From assembly GCA_018466975.1 (NCBI GenBank), contig JAENRS010000022.1, positions 62,001-126,000 on the forward strand: a DNA stretch of 64,000 nucleotides, given 5' to 3'. The stretch comes from Sparassis latifolia (taxonomy: Eukaryota > Basidiomycota > Agaricomycetes > Polyporales > Sparassidaceae). The notes beneath the pieces are model-generated. The model worked only from the letters and a program-made list of their open reading frames with translations. It was not told the DNA's origin and searched no databases. The position numbers and the translations under genes are program-made. Below are positions 23,396 to 34,735 of the stretch, in pieces. The first letter of the stretch is position 1; each line of letters begins with the position of its first letter.

Positions 23396-24073
23396 GGGAC
23401 ACGCGAACCTTAAACGTGACGCGTGACGTTCCACCTTCGCCGAGATAGGTGCCCGCGCGCGCGTTTTCGAGCGCGCTCAGCGGTGTTCGTGCTGCAGAGG
23501 CGTCCCCGTCCCATTTCCGAGCCGGAATTTGTTGTGCCCATGTACAGGGGTATTGTAGCGTACAATTGATAATTTTTTTTCGATTTTCTGAGGGCACGGG
23601 AGGCCGGGGATTTGAGTACAGGTGTCCCTCCCAGCCCAATTACCTAAAGATATTCTACTAGCCGAGCCCGTAGCGGTTCTCGGGCGAAATCGGCGTGTCC
23701 CACGTAGACTATCGCGCCTGAGCTTTACATGGGACACGCATTTTTTGGCTGGCGGACCTGCGGGCTGCGTGTCCCAAGTCGATTTTCGATTCGGGGCGTT
23801 CATGGTACACGCAGCCCGATATGGCAATCCTCCGCGAACATATTCGCTTCGCCGAGCGCGAGAGCGCCCAATCGCTGGCGTGGCGCCTGCCGCCCGTCGG
23901 TTAGATGGCGCGTGCACCACGGCCATCAATTTCGACGCCCCGCCCCTGCCGCTCGCCATGTGGGACGCGCTCGACGCTCCGCCCGCCCGCCCTCGGTGGG
24001 CGCGCCAAGTGCGTGTCCCGGGACACGCATTACGTAAGCGACCTTCCCGATATGGGCACGCCGCGCGTGTCCC
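23396..24073. promoter_or_regulatory. Cluster of seven GGGACACGC / GCGTGTCCC motifs with a 20-bp palindrome
   Basis: The exact 9-mer occurs at 23396-23404, 23693-23701, 23731-23739, 23767-23775, 24011-24019, 24020-24028 and 24065-24073, in both orientations. Two copies abut to form a perfect palindrome at 24010-24029 (TGCGTGTCCCGGGACACGCA). A near match lies at about 23804. The surrounding region is GC-rich and non-coding, lies inside the 191-bp direct repeats, and is downstream of FKS1. The density suggests a protein-binding array, but no factor can be named. Confidence 0.5.
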
Positions 24074-24092
24074 GTAGAAGGAAAGCAGACTA

Positions 24093-24284
24093 GGGGCGAT
24101 TCGCTCTGAAGAGTGGATAGCATGCATATCTTATAAGCCGCCTAAAGCAACGCGCAATTATAATCGAGCTAGACATGGGCTAATCGTATACCGCAACATC
24201 CCGTTCCCACAGCGAAGCTTAGCAGGCCGCGCCGCGAGGACTGAGCATGGCGCAAGTGTAGAGGGATCAATATCGTCTGTAAAT
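24093..24284. repeat. 191-bp direct repeat, copy 2
   Basis: This is the partner of 22578-22768 in the same orientation. It sits about 250 bp downstream of the FKS1 stop codon, so it may overlap the FKS1 3' untranslated or termination region. Confidence 0.85.
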
Positions 24285-24529
24285 GTCCATAATCATTCAG
24301 TATGCAGATCGTCGGGCTCACAAGACCGGCTAAATGGGTCGCACTCCAGGGCAGAATAGGTAGTGGGTAGGTAATTAAGGAAAGAAATGCAAAAGATGTC
24401 CATCTCCGGATTAGAGCTAGCGAGATTGTCCTCAAATACAATCGAAGACGTGAAAGCGTACAAGTGCAACTGATCTGATCTATGGTATGGGTGAAGTGCG
24501 TGGATCGTGAGTGAAGCGGGTCCGTTGAA

Positions 24530-27500
24530 CTAGATCGTCTGGCAGATGCCGCACGTGAAGTGCAGCTCGTCTCGTAATACGAGAGCTGCGGTCGGCGGTC
24601 AGCGACATGACGACCATAGTAGCGAATTCTAGGACTTACGAAGAGCAATCAGGGCAGCAAAGCAAGCAATGGATAGGACGTAGACGGTGCCGTATTTGAT
24701 GACGATCCAGCGGCGCTGCCGCTTCTGCTTGATAGAGTACAGAGGTGCACGAATTTGTTTCGAAGGACGTAACCAGACTGGAACAGGAGATGAGCACTAT
24801 CACCAATGGATTACGAGGATAAAACTCACACAGCATCATGGAATGAGCGCGATCAATGTAAGGTATGAGGATTGGTGGGGTCAAAATGAACAGCAGGAAG
24901 TGACCAGTGAGGAAATCTGAACTCCAGAGCGAAAGCTCGATGATCTTCACGATGAACTCGCGCGCTGGTTGGGACATAGCGTGCGAGCCCAGACCGCGAC
25001 CGTACCATTTTCCTGTCCACCAGGCGCGGTTCGTCTCGTCGTGCTTGAATTCCCGAGACAGGAAGACCGCAATGAGCACCTTGTTGATCGCTCGTTGAAT
25101 GTAGATGACGGCGATGAGACCCAGCACTGCGTGCGGAACGTTCCATAACTCAAGGAACCACTAAGAGGGGCAAGGCCATCAGCAACGGAACACCGGAATC
25201 ATGTCACTACGTACCAGGAACTCAAAGAAACCAATCGTGCCGATGACACCCAACGAGTGAGCAAGGAAGGCCATGAACGAACCGAACTTCGGGTAGGGCG
25301 TGTCCAGCAGTGGGCCCAGGAACAAGGATACCAGGAATAGTAAAAAGAGGATAGCCGCATTCCACAAAATTGGTCCGATGGACACAATCGCGATACGAAT
25401 AAGAGCGTTTGGTGGCTCTTTTCTCGCGTCGACGGGGAAAGACTTGACAAAGATGTAGGCAACCACCATCAGGACAGCCATAACGGTGGGGAAAATGATC
25501 TCCGAAAACATCACAGCGCGCCAACCCGCCCGGGGAACGTCGCCCGAGAGCTTCTCTGAAGGGTGTCCGAGTTTCTTCTTCTTGTACCCAGTGATCATGG
25601 TACGTGAAAGACGGCAGTAACCGATCCACGAGTTCTGGTGCACTCGCGAGTTACCGCGATTCATCCAACGCAGGAACTCCCTGTTTCGTGTCAGCTACTG
25701 CACGTCACATATATGTCAGAAACTTACCTGTAGTCCACAATGAAATCGGCGAACGAGAATTGATGCGGGTTGAACAAGAATGGCGAGATACAAAGAGACA
25801 GGGTGGAGAACCAGAAGTAGATAATCCAACCGGTCCACAACGTCAGTGTGACATAGAGTAGCATCACGAGCGTCCTCATGCCAAGATATATACTAGGGCC
25901 AGCGAAACGTGAGTAGAGAATGCTGAAGGAGATCCTCGTAGTTGCAAAACCACGGCCTGTCGCGATGTACCGAGCGCCACCAAACGTTAAATTGGTGGCG
26001 ATGGAATGGGAAGAGATACGCGTTGAAAAGACCTCGAAGGCAGGCGATGCTGAGCTGAAGTGCTTCGTCAGACGGAGGATGGCTTTTATAGTTCCGCGCT
26101 CGACCAGTTCTGCGATAGGTATGAGGATAAAAACATGTACACACCATTTAAAACTCACCTTGCAAGAAAAGTGGCAGGTACGCGATCAGGAACACTAAAA
26201 AGATACTGATGATACAGCGATTGATCCACTGGAACACAGGTTGGAGGTTATAGCATCCTGTAGGACCGAGAGAAACACCATTTGAAGTGTACTGGCACAA
26301 TGTGAGTTGGCCCTTGAGCGTTCCCAAGTACACCACTGCGAACTCGTCAGTAAACAGCGACTTCCTAAATTCAGCGGGTACACTCACTTGTCGTGATGAA
26401 GATCTGCACCGAGAGGATGACGAGCATGTTATGGATGTGGAAACCGGGGTGGCCGTAGTAGAACGTGAGGAAGCGGTCGATAGGGAGCTGAGTCCCGAGG
26501 TAGTAGTACTCGCGACTGAGCATCTGTTCGCCCATACCGGTACCGATCTTCGTCTGGAAGTTCAGAATGGTGCCGAACCCAAGGTCGCGACCTTTTCCGC
26601 ACTGATAGTACTCCGTATGTTTGATTCGTCCACCACGGCCAAACGCGGTCATACCAGCATAGATATCCTCGTTCAAGTGCAGACCCTTCTGCGCCTTGGA
26701 GACACCACCGCGCGTGTTCATGTAGATCGCGTTGAGGAAATCGGGGTGGCCATAGTGAAGCTTGCCCCCAATCCATGCCAGCGAGCGCGCCGTGAGCGTA
26801 CCGAATGTCTGTTCCTTGCCAGCCGCCAAATCACCCAGGATACCGATGTTCTCGGAGAAGATGTACTCGCGCGCACCAACAATAGCGACGGGGTTCTTCT
26901 TGAATTCCTTGTGACCCCACTGAGCGTAAGGGCTCTGGCTGGAGACGGCGTACTCTTCGAACTCGCCAAGCACGTTGCGGATCTTCAGACACTCCTCCAA
27001 GTAGTTGTCCTGGTTGGCATCGATGAGCTGCAGGTATTCGCCACGATAGAAGATGATCGCGTGGTTCTGGTTGTCCGATTTGCCATCGCCGAGAATTGGG
27101 TTACCAGGGAGCTCAATGCGGAACTTGGGGCGACGACGTCCCGTCTCAGGGATAAACTCGGAATGACCATCGATGAGCGCAGAGAATAGTCGGACTTCGC
27201 CACCTTCCTTGCGTGCGGGCTCCTCCTCAAGGTAGGCGATCTGGAGATCAGGATAAGCGCGAAGGAGAAACTCGGCGTTCTCTTGCTCCTCGCGGTTGAA
27301 CTTGGAGTAACGCTGCATCGAAACGACGAATTTGAATTTGCGACGAGCCATGCGTTCCAGTTCGCGCTCCAGCTTGTCTGTGTTGCCGCCGAAGAGCTGA
27401 ACGACCTCGGGGTTCTCGACACGGTAGAGTAGCTTAATCGCCTTAGAGTAGTTCATCATGCCAGACACGGTACGGTAGAGGGTCTGTGCACGGAGAGACG

Positions 27501-30453
27501 CCCAAATACGTGTCCGCAGAGTGAATTCGGGGGCGGCACTCTTGAAACCAATGCAATAGAAAGGCAGATCATCGGTCTTTGACTGACCCTTCTCGTCGGA
27601 ACCGAAGGGGTTCGGGCCGTTGTACATGGTTGACTCCTCGGCGAGGATCTTGGTATCCTTGACGAAATTGTCCCATTCGACGGGGTGCAGCTGTTTGAGG
27701 TATTCCAAGAGAGTAACTCGGGTATTCTGATCCTCTTCGCGAATGATCTCTCTCAATGAAAGAAGGATCTAGATAACACAAATCAGTTGTCGAAGATCAA
27801 CGTGCCAATCATCGACGTACCTTCTCGCTATAATGAGGCGTCAGGACGGTGAACGTGGGCATAGCATCGACAGGTAGAGGCTCCGGAACAGCAGTTGTGA
27901 GTGATTGAGCGAAGAACGAAATTCGGCGCTCCGCCTCGCTTCCGGGCGTGAAGAACTCGCCCTTGAACCCCTTGTCGCTCTGTGAAATAAAGAACGGGGG
28001 AGCACGCAGGCTGCGGCGGCCGTCTTGGCCAACGTCTACCTGATGATATAGCAACTTCTGGACATGGTCAATGGAGAGCAAGTGCTCGCGGTACATGGAA
28101 ATAATGATCGCGTTCCAGATTTGCGAGACCAAGACCTGATTGATGTTCAGAAGATTAGAGCACACAACAGAAAGAAAGATGAAACGGCTTACCTTGGGCT
28201 TATACTTCGCTTCCATATCGGCAGTAGCGAGCAACTTCGCATAGATGCGCTTGGGCAAACGAGTGTAGATGTCTTTCCATGGGGTCCAGATCGATAATCC
28301 AAGGTAGAACGAGCGCGCGATGCTGGCCACCGTGTTCCAGATAATCCACCACAAGAACGTATCCAGGAAGAACAGCACCAGGTCCATGATGTACATGATC
28401 GTGAGAGCGAACGCGGCCTGATTCCGACAGAGAGCATTGCCGAAATATTTATCGCTGCAATTCTGGATTTTCATACCCACCATAACGCGGATCGGACCCT
28501 GGAACGATAGCGTGAGGAAGAAGTACGACTCGGTGAACTTGCAGCCGAAGACGAGAAACCAGAGTGCCACGGAAGCGAGGCGCGCGGTAGCCTTAAGGGA
28601 CGGGTAGCTCGCCGTGAAGGTCTGGCTGGCGAGGTACTTCCGCGACTTGCCAGCAACTCTATCACCGAACATACGACCTGATGGGACAATGGCGAAGAGG
28701 AGAGTGGCGACGACAGAGATGAAGAACTGGACAATACCGAGGATGAGCGCCAACGACCCGCCAGGTGACGAGTTCTCTGCGATCGCGACATAGATTGTCG
28801 GCCCACCCGTGAGAGCCAACGTGACGATGAGGAAAAGTAAACGCCGGGTAAGGTGAGAAGTGTTGTTCCAGGTGGTGGGGATGTACGAGAATTCGGCCAG
28901 TGTAGCGGCAATCATAATTATTGTCGCAACCGCACCACCGAGAGCTGTCGCACTCCATCTCATCGCTGAAGAGTTCTGCCCATTATAGATGGTCGGCGAG
29001 TTGTACGCCGTATAGAACCAGTACATGGCGATGTGAATGACCCAGATCCGATTGAAGTTGACCAACAGGTGTCCAAACGATCGCTTCTCGTAGTACGTCT
29101 TGAAGAACACACGGTTCCAGTCGATTCGCTCAAACTTCATGAATCGTTGCGCGGGCGGCAGATCAACCAACCGAGTCTTCGCGCAAAATCATCTCAGCGC
29201 GAATACAGCTAACAGGAGGTGCATGGCGTACCTTGTCGGTTAGTACAATACGAGCAATGCCCTCCGGGTACCAGAAGAGCTGATTGACGTCGTCATAACC
29301 GATGATGCTCTCGTGATCCTTCTCCCGGCGGACGAACTTCCCATCGACTACCTCATATCCCTGGTCCCGAATGAACGTATACAAAGGCTTGACGATGGTA
29401 CGAAGGTACAAGCTCTCAGGCACCGGATCGATCTTGTTCTGACACTCCGGCGACCGATAATAATCATCCGCACACTTGAAGATGAAGCAGAGACACTCGG
29501 GCACGAACCGCACCTGTGCGGCTTCTCCCCAGCACAGCAGAAAGAGCGCGATCTGGCGCATGCGATCATACTGGCTCATGTTGTTCATCGCCTGCCGCCA
29601 TCGGTCCATCGCACTATTAAGCGACTTCTCTGAATTGTTCCTATGGCCACCACGTTTCGTCGACTTCAGGCGTTGCAGACCAGGATTTTGTGTGTGCCCG
29701 ACTGCATCGTCGAGGTCAAGCTGCGCAGCGAAGTACCACTTGCGGTAGTTGGCATGCTGACCACCGATGTAGTCTGCGTGCAGCGTGAGAAGGGCTTGAT
29801 TTGGCGACATGCGGGAGGCACGACTGTCCAGCAGCTGCATGGTGAAGTCGAACTATATACTTTCGTATTAATACTGAAATCCGGCAGCCAGACGATAAAA
29901 CTTTACCATGTTGCGCATGGAGTCTCGTTGGAAGCCGAACTTCTGGGTCAGGTCGAGAAAAATGTCCTCAATCTCCTCCTTCGACAAGGGAATTTGTCTT
30001 TCTGATGTCCACGCAGGGTACGGCTCGCGTGAGCCTGGAGGACCGCCATTCTGGTCGACAAAAGTGGGAGTAGAGGCTTCTGAAAGACCCATGCGAGGGG
30101 GGCCCAGCGATTCGGCAGAGGGTGCATATTTCTGGCCGTACACATCAACCTCTGAATCGGTATCAGGTTGCGCTGCCGCCCTGTGAGTATCAAAAGCAGA
30201 AGATGACGACGACGCACTCACTGTACGCATCGTAACCGTTATTGTCGTAATAGCGATCCTCCTCATTCAGACCAGTATTGCTGCCGTCTGACATGTAGGT
30301 GTCGCGACGGCCATAGTTGTCGGAGTCGTTATCGTAGTACCTCTGGGCGTCCGCCGCTTGCCCGTTGCTGAAGGGATCGTGGGGATCAGAAGAAGGCGAG
30401 CGGGAAACGTAGATGCCCTCATGGCTGCGAGGTGGACCGGGGCGACCAGCCAT
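24530..30453 (-). CDS. FKS1: 1,3-beta-glucan synthase catalytic subunit (FKS1 type)
   Basis: The product polymerises UDP-glucose into the cell-wall beta-1,3-glucan at the plasma membrane, normally activated by Rho1. The multi-exon reading runs from [13 protein letters not shown] (30453) to [12 protein letters not shown] (stop 24530-24532). Roughly residues 1-200 form a Tyr/Asp/Ser-rich cytosolic tail. The FKS1_dom1 region follows ([20 protein letters not shown], near 29560), then the first membrane block (27809-29170). The large cytosolic glucan_synthase domain is at 26371-27756 ([69 protein letters not shown]). The second membrane block follows (24640-26390). The region equivalent to hot-spot 1 reads [13 protein letters not shown] (about 28490-28530). 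Intron lengths are ordinary. No frame breaks were noticed. Its size agrees with the family. Confidence 0.95.
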
Positions 30454-31672
30454 AGTAGACTAGAGGAGCGAGCTCGTCGTCGCCGTCGATGAGGAGACCG
30501 GTGAGAAGGGTGGAGAAAAGAAGTGACGATAGAGTTGCGGCGTCGCTGCTGTGCGGTGCGGCTGGGACATGCACACTGCGGGCAGACTGGGAAACGTACC
30601 CTCAAAATGGAACTCGGCAATCGCCCTTCCAAACTTTCTCCTTATTTGGTCTGCCTAGCCCCAATCTGGCCTTGTCTGCAAACCCTCCTGTGGGCGTCTA
30701 CAATGGGCGTCCACCAATCGCTCCGCCAGAGAACGCCCATCGTTTACGCCTGCGTATTGACGATAAATCCGTGTCTCGCACTTGCGCCCTGCGTACCACA
30801 TCCTTTAAAGAAACGTGTATGAATCCACTCTTCGGAAGCGTCTGTACGATAATGACGGCCTCGTGTATGCGGGGCTTCATAGGAGGGTCGCTTCGCACCG
30901 CCGTCAGAGAGTTCTTCCGGTCTTCTCTCGAGACAAAAATGCTTCTTGATCCTGCTCTCGAGGCTGTAAATTGACTTGGCCTCTCCTTCTTGACGTATGC
31001 GGGCGCAAAGAGGTGCACAGAAATGGGAAGTCGACCAGACCTGCCTCGAGCCTGTGATCACTTGCGGCTGCTCTGGGTCCACAGTGTCAAAGGTTTGCTC
31101 ATCGTGACGCATCTGCGATGACGCTGCCGTTCGGAGCCCTTGGCGGGTGTGTAAGGCTGTAAAGGTCGTGGATAAGACAGAAGAGCAGGCCCCTAACCTC
31201 CTCACCCTATGTTATATGTCCTTACATAATTTATATGTCCTCTGAGACTTACTGCATTGAGAAGAGACTCACGCATACGCACGAAGGCATCGCAGCAGCG
31301 ACACTCTGCCGATGTCAAGACTTGTCCTGGTATGTCTCAAACTTATCATTGCGAAAACCGTCTCCCAATATAGCATCAGCTCCATAAGTTTACCCCCAAC
31401 TGTATGCAGACCAGAGGCCGTAAGTTTGTGACATGGAGATTCTGAATCGCTACGATCGCAAGTCATCAATTATAATTCCCTGGCCATGACCACTGATCTT
31501 CAATTTACATCGACATTTTGTTGGCAAATATTGGTACTTTTCCTCAGTACTTGACGTCATGCGGTGCATGGTGATTACGTAATCGCTGCATTGGTATTTC
31601 ACGCACTGCGAATCCCAACCTTATTCCAAGGTCTTCGCGCACAGCAACGGAGCATTTTTGGCTTGATACTCA
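30454..31672. other. Divergent intergenic region between FKS1 and the BTB gene
   Basis: FKS1 (minus) and the BTB gene (plus) are transcribed away from this 1.2 kb, so both promoters should lie here. Open frames at 30489-30974 and 30744-31205 are on opposite strands of the same DNA and have no domain. No clear TATA was assigned. Confidence 0.4.
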
Positions 31673-32789
31673 ATGCCATCTCTTCAACCCAATCGCAAAC
31701 GAGTACGCGTCGACGAGGAGGACCCAGAGGAAGCGCTCGTGAACCATCCGACCCTGTATTTCGACGACGGGAACATCATCATAAGTTCTGGCAGCACGCT
31801 TTTCTGCGTTCACCGGTCACTGCTATCCAAACATTCGCCTGTGTTCAAGGATCTCTTCGAACCCAAGGAGGACAAGAAGCAGGCGTTCCTGCGGGGATGC
31901 TTGCACATCCACGTCGAAGACGACAGGGAAGAGATGGAGGCGCTGCTGAGCATTATCTACGACGGCTTGTGAGTACACACCATCGGACGCGCTTTGAAAT
32001 TGAAAGCGTTTGACACATTTTCTGAATATAGTCGCATCGATTTCCCGCATCTGACGGTCGAGACCTATCCCGCGCTCGCCACTCTTCTCTGCATGACGAC
32101 CAAATACCAGCTCGCGCGCACGCGTACGGAGATCATCGAGCGCATACGGAGAGAATGGCCGGACACGCTCACGAGCCATGACACGAAGATGGACGAACGG
32201 AGGCGGTTGCACCCGCACCCGTCGCCGTTCCTCGTGATGGACGGCAAAGTCGAGCTCAACCCACTGTACAACCCGACTGCCGCGCAACACGAGGAGCTCG
32301 TGCACCCCGCCAGCGTGATCGCCCTACTCCGCCAGACCGACTGTGCAACGCCACAGGTCTTCGCACCAATCTTCTACGAGCTCAGCCGCTGCAGCTGGAC
32401 ATTCGGTGGGCCCGCGGTCGGGCACAACATTGCCCCTCTCTCATGCAGACATTGAACGCCTCATCGTGGGCATCGAGCGTCTGCGAACGTTGCACATGTT
32501 CTATGCAGCCAAATGCCCTCTCTTCACTGTGACCCCGGGGCACGAGGATTGCCTACAGGGTCTCCAGCACTGCTGGGGCGATATCGCGAGCGTATTCGCG
32601 AGGAAGACGGGACCGCGAGAGCCGGTGGAGGATTGGAAGGAGTTAACGAAGCTGGCTTGCAGTTACGGGCAGCTTGCGGTTTCATACCAGATCTGTGCGC
32701 ACTGTTGGAAGTCCCTACCGCTTGAGACGGACGCAATCAGATCGGCTTTGTGGAGTCAGCTTACGACGTCCTTCCAGCTCACGCCTTGA
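31673..32789 (+). CDS. BTB/POZ-domain protein
   Basis: Three exons (31673-31968, 32032-32405, 32449-32789) give 336 residues in frame. Residues about 22-100 are a BTB fold: LYFDDGNIIISSGSTLFCVH, then RSLLSKHSPVFKDLF and DREEMEALLSIIYDGF. Such domains dimerise and often recruit Cul3 or transcription partners. Basidiomycetes carry large families of this single-BTB type. The second intron is only 43 bp. Using it removes an apparent frame change and joins SRCSWTF to DIERLIVGIERLR. The C-terminal region is helical and has several cysteines and histidines (YQICAHCWKSLP), possibly metal-binding, but no named domain. The start ATG precedes a basic stretch (NRKRVRV). Confidence 0.85.
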
Positions 32790-33173
32790 AATGCTTTGTA
32801 CGTTACCAGTCCGCTCTCGCTAGTTCTTGATACCTCCCGCTACAGCAGTAGAATGTACAACAGATGAGTCTCTGAGCCCTGCATGATAATGCTGTATTGC
32901 TACATCCTTGCCATGTCGTTAGCATAAACTTCCCCGATTTCTTGTTCTCCTGTGCATTCAGTATCCTGCCAATCTGTCAATGTAGCTGTTGTCTTCAGTA
33001 TCAATTTTTCATCGAGGAATGAATACATTATAGCTCGAGTTCAGATGGAGGCTTTCGTCCTACTGCAGCTTGAAAATCTTCACTCTAAACATCCGGCACA
33101 ACCATGCGGGTGGACAAGGTGCCCCGCCGCGAATTTCGACCAGAACGCGAGAACAATATTTGCGAGGTAATGG
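32790..33173. other. Short 3' convergent intergenic region
   Basis: Both neighbours end here, the BTB gene on plus and the two-TM gene on minus. Nothing coding is seen. Confidence 0.4.
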
Positions 33174-33971
33174 TCATCGGTGCCTTAAATGTGAGAGCCA
33201 ATATCGAAAACAAGCGTAGGCCAACGCCGCCAGTACGAGTAGAACAATTGTGATTGATCTCGTGTTAAATACCGACGTCTCATGCTCTACCTATCATAGG
33301 AGATGGCTTAAGAATACGCATGATGAGACGATAGCGGAACTCACCACAGACGTGAATGGTGATAGAACGGGTATCGTGAAATGCGACGGCAGGCACCAAC
33401 GAGAGGAGCGATAGTCCGTGTGTTGGCGAAACAGGATATACAAGATGGCAGAAACAAATGCAAAGAGACAGCCGAGAAGTATGAGCTGGGCAGCGAGGGT
33501 GTTAGCGAGTTATGTAGACGTTAAGTCCCGCTTTACCACGAGTCTCTCCAGCTTCGCATGCCGCTCGTCGTGTATCCGCTGCAGCTCGGCAAGTTCATGC
33601 TATTAGGAAAAATAATCACCACTACTTGTAGTCTGAAGACGTTGTATATGACTCACCGCGCGCTTCTCCTCGTGTGACTCCGTCAGCACGTAGACCTCTT
33701 GGTGGAACGCCGCGCGCACAGACAGAGCCGCCTCCGCAGTCAGTGCACGGGCAGCCCAGTATTGCTCCGTGGAGTTGAGTGCAGCAGCAGACCGAAGACG
33801 TACTGCGGTGTCGGCCGGTTTCGTCAAGGCTGTGCTTGGTGTAGCCGGAGCGATAACGGTGCGTGCATACATCATAGTGCGGCTCTGAGGGGAAGTTGAC
33901 TTCCCGGTAACAGATAGGGAGCTGTATCCTCCGGAGGCCGATTGAAACGGAAGCATGCTCGTCTGCGCCAT
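33174..33971 (-). CDS. Two-TM protein with coiled coil, function unknown
   Basis: The family is not recognised by name. Minus-strand exons: about 33971-33657 (start MAQTSMLPFQ), a short exon ending in KLERL, then the two membrane-spanning exons to the stop at 33174-33176. The first half is Ser/Thr/Ala-rich. A helical, charged stretch precedes the membrane (HELAELQRIHDERHAKLERL). Two membrane helices follow (LILLGCLFAFVSAILYILFR and ITIVLLVLAALAYACFRYW) separated by about 30 residues, ending with a basic tail (LSHLRHR). This suggests an endomembrane protein with the coiled coil in the cytosol. The first Met could lie 63 bases upstream (34034). Introns are short and canonical. Confidence 0.65.
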
Positions 33972-34735
33972 CGCGATGGGACTCTGGGTCGAGCTTCCTG
34001 CTGACGGCCGCCGTTGAGTTTTGAGCTTGTTCATTCGGGTTGTCGGCGTGCACACGTATCTTGAACGGCACTCGTCTCAAACTCAGTACAACGGATCTAG
34101 TCATGCAGACAATAGAATACTCACCTTCGTAGCTCGACTACTATTGAGGAGAGGCAGCACCCAAAGAACAAGGACGGCGCCACTGTCAGACGCGTGCTTG
34201 GCACGCCTCATACGCGATCGACCTCAACTTGCTGACCTGCCAAATTGAGTCTGAAGAATCTTGACCCCACACTCAACCACTACTCGATGGTCATCATGTC
34301 TAAAGGAGAGGTTTTCACGTTGTTCATGGCCATATTTGCTTCATCTACTGTTCGTGTTGGTTATGTTGCGAATAGTGCTACAGGGATTAGCTCTGAATCC
34401 AGCCAACAAATTACTACAATCCATACGCTTGCGATGGTCGGAGAAACATACATTGAGGTGACTATAGCCACATTGTAATATCTCTGAAAGTACAGAGGAA
34501 CACCAAGACAACTGGTATAGTGAGATTGGAGTCTGGACTGATTCCCCGTTTTTAGCTAGCTATGCTGCTTCGATGAGCGTCCATCCTGTCAGCCAACACC
34601 TTCAAAACTCGTGAGCTGCTGTCTCTCGCTCTTCCTTCTCCTTCTCGCTCACTCCTTCTCACGATAGCTTGTACATCACAGTGAACTCTCACACTCACAT
34701 TCTTTTGGCATTTTGCGTCCCTTCCTGTCTTTATC

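Noticed and set aside
22578..24284. LTR retrotransposon with 191-bp LTRs
   Set aside because: The repeats do not begin TG or end CA, there is no primer-binding site or polypurine tract, and no target duplication was seen.
26287..27189. 300-codon open frame antisense to FKS1
   Set aside because: It is the mirror of the highly conserved glucan synthase domain; codon bias of the real gene keeps this frame open.
32343..32460. Apparent frameshift in the BTB gene
   Set aside because: A canonical 43-bp intron (32406-32448) in phase 1 explains the change of frame completely.
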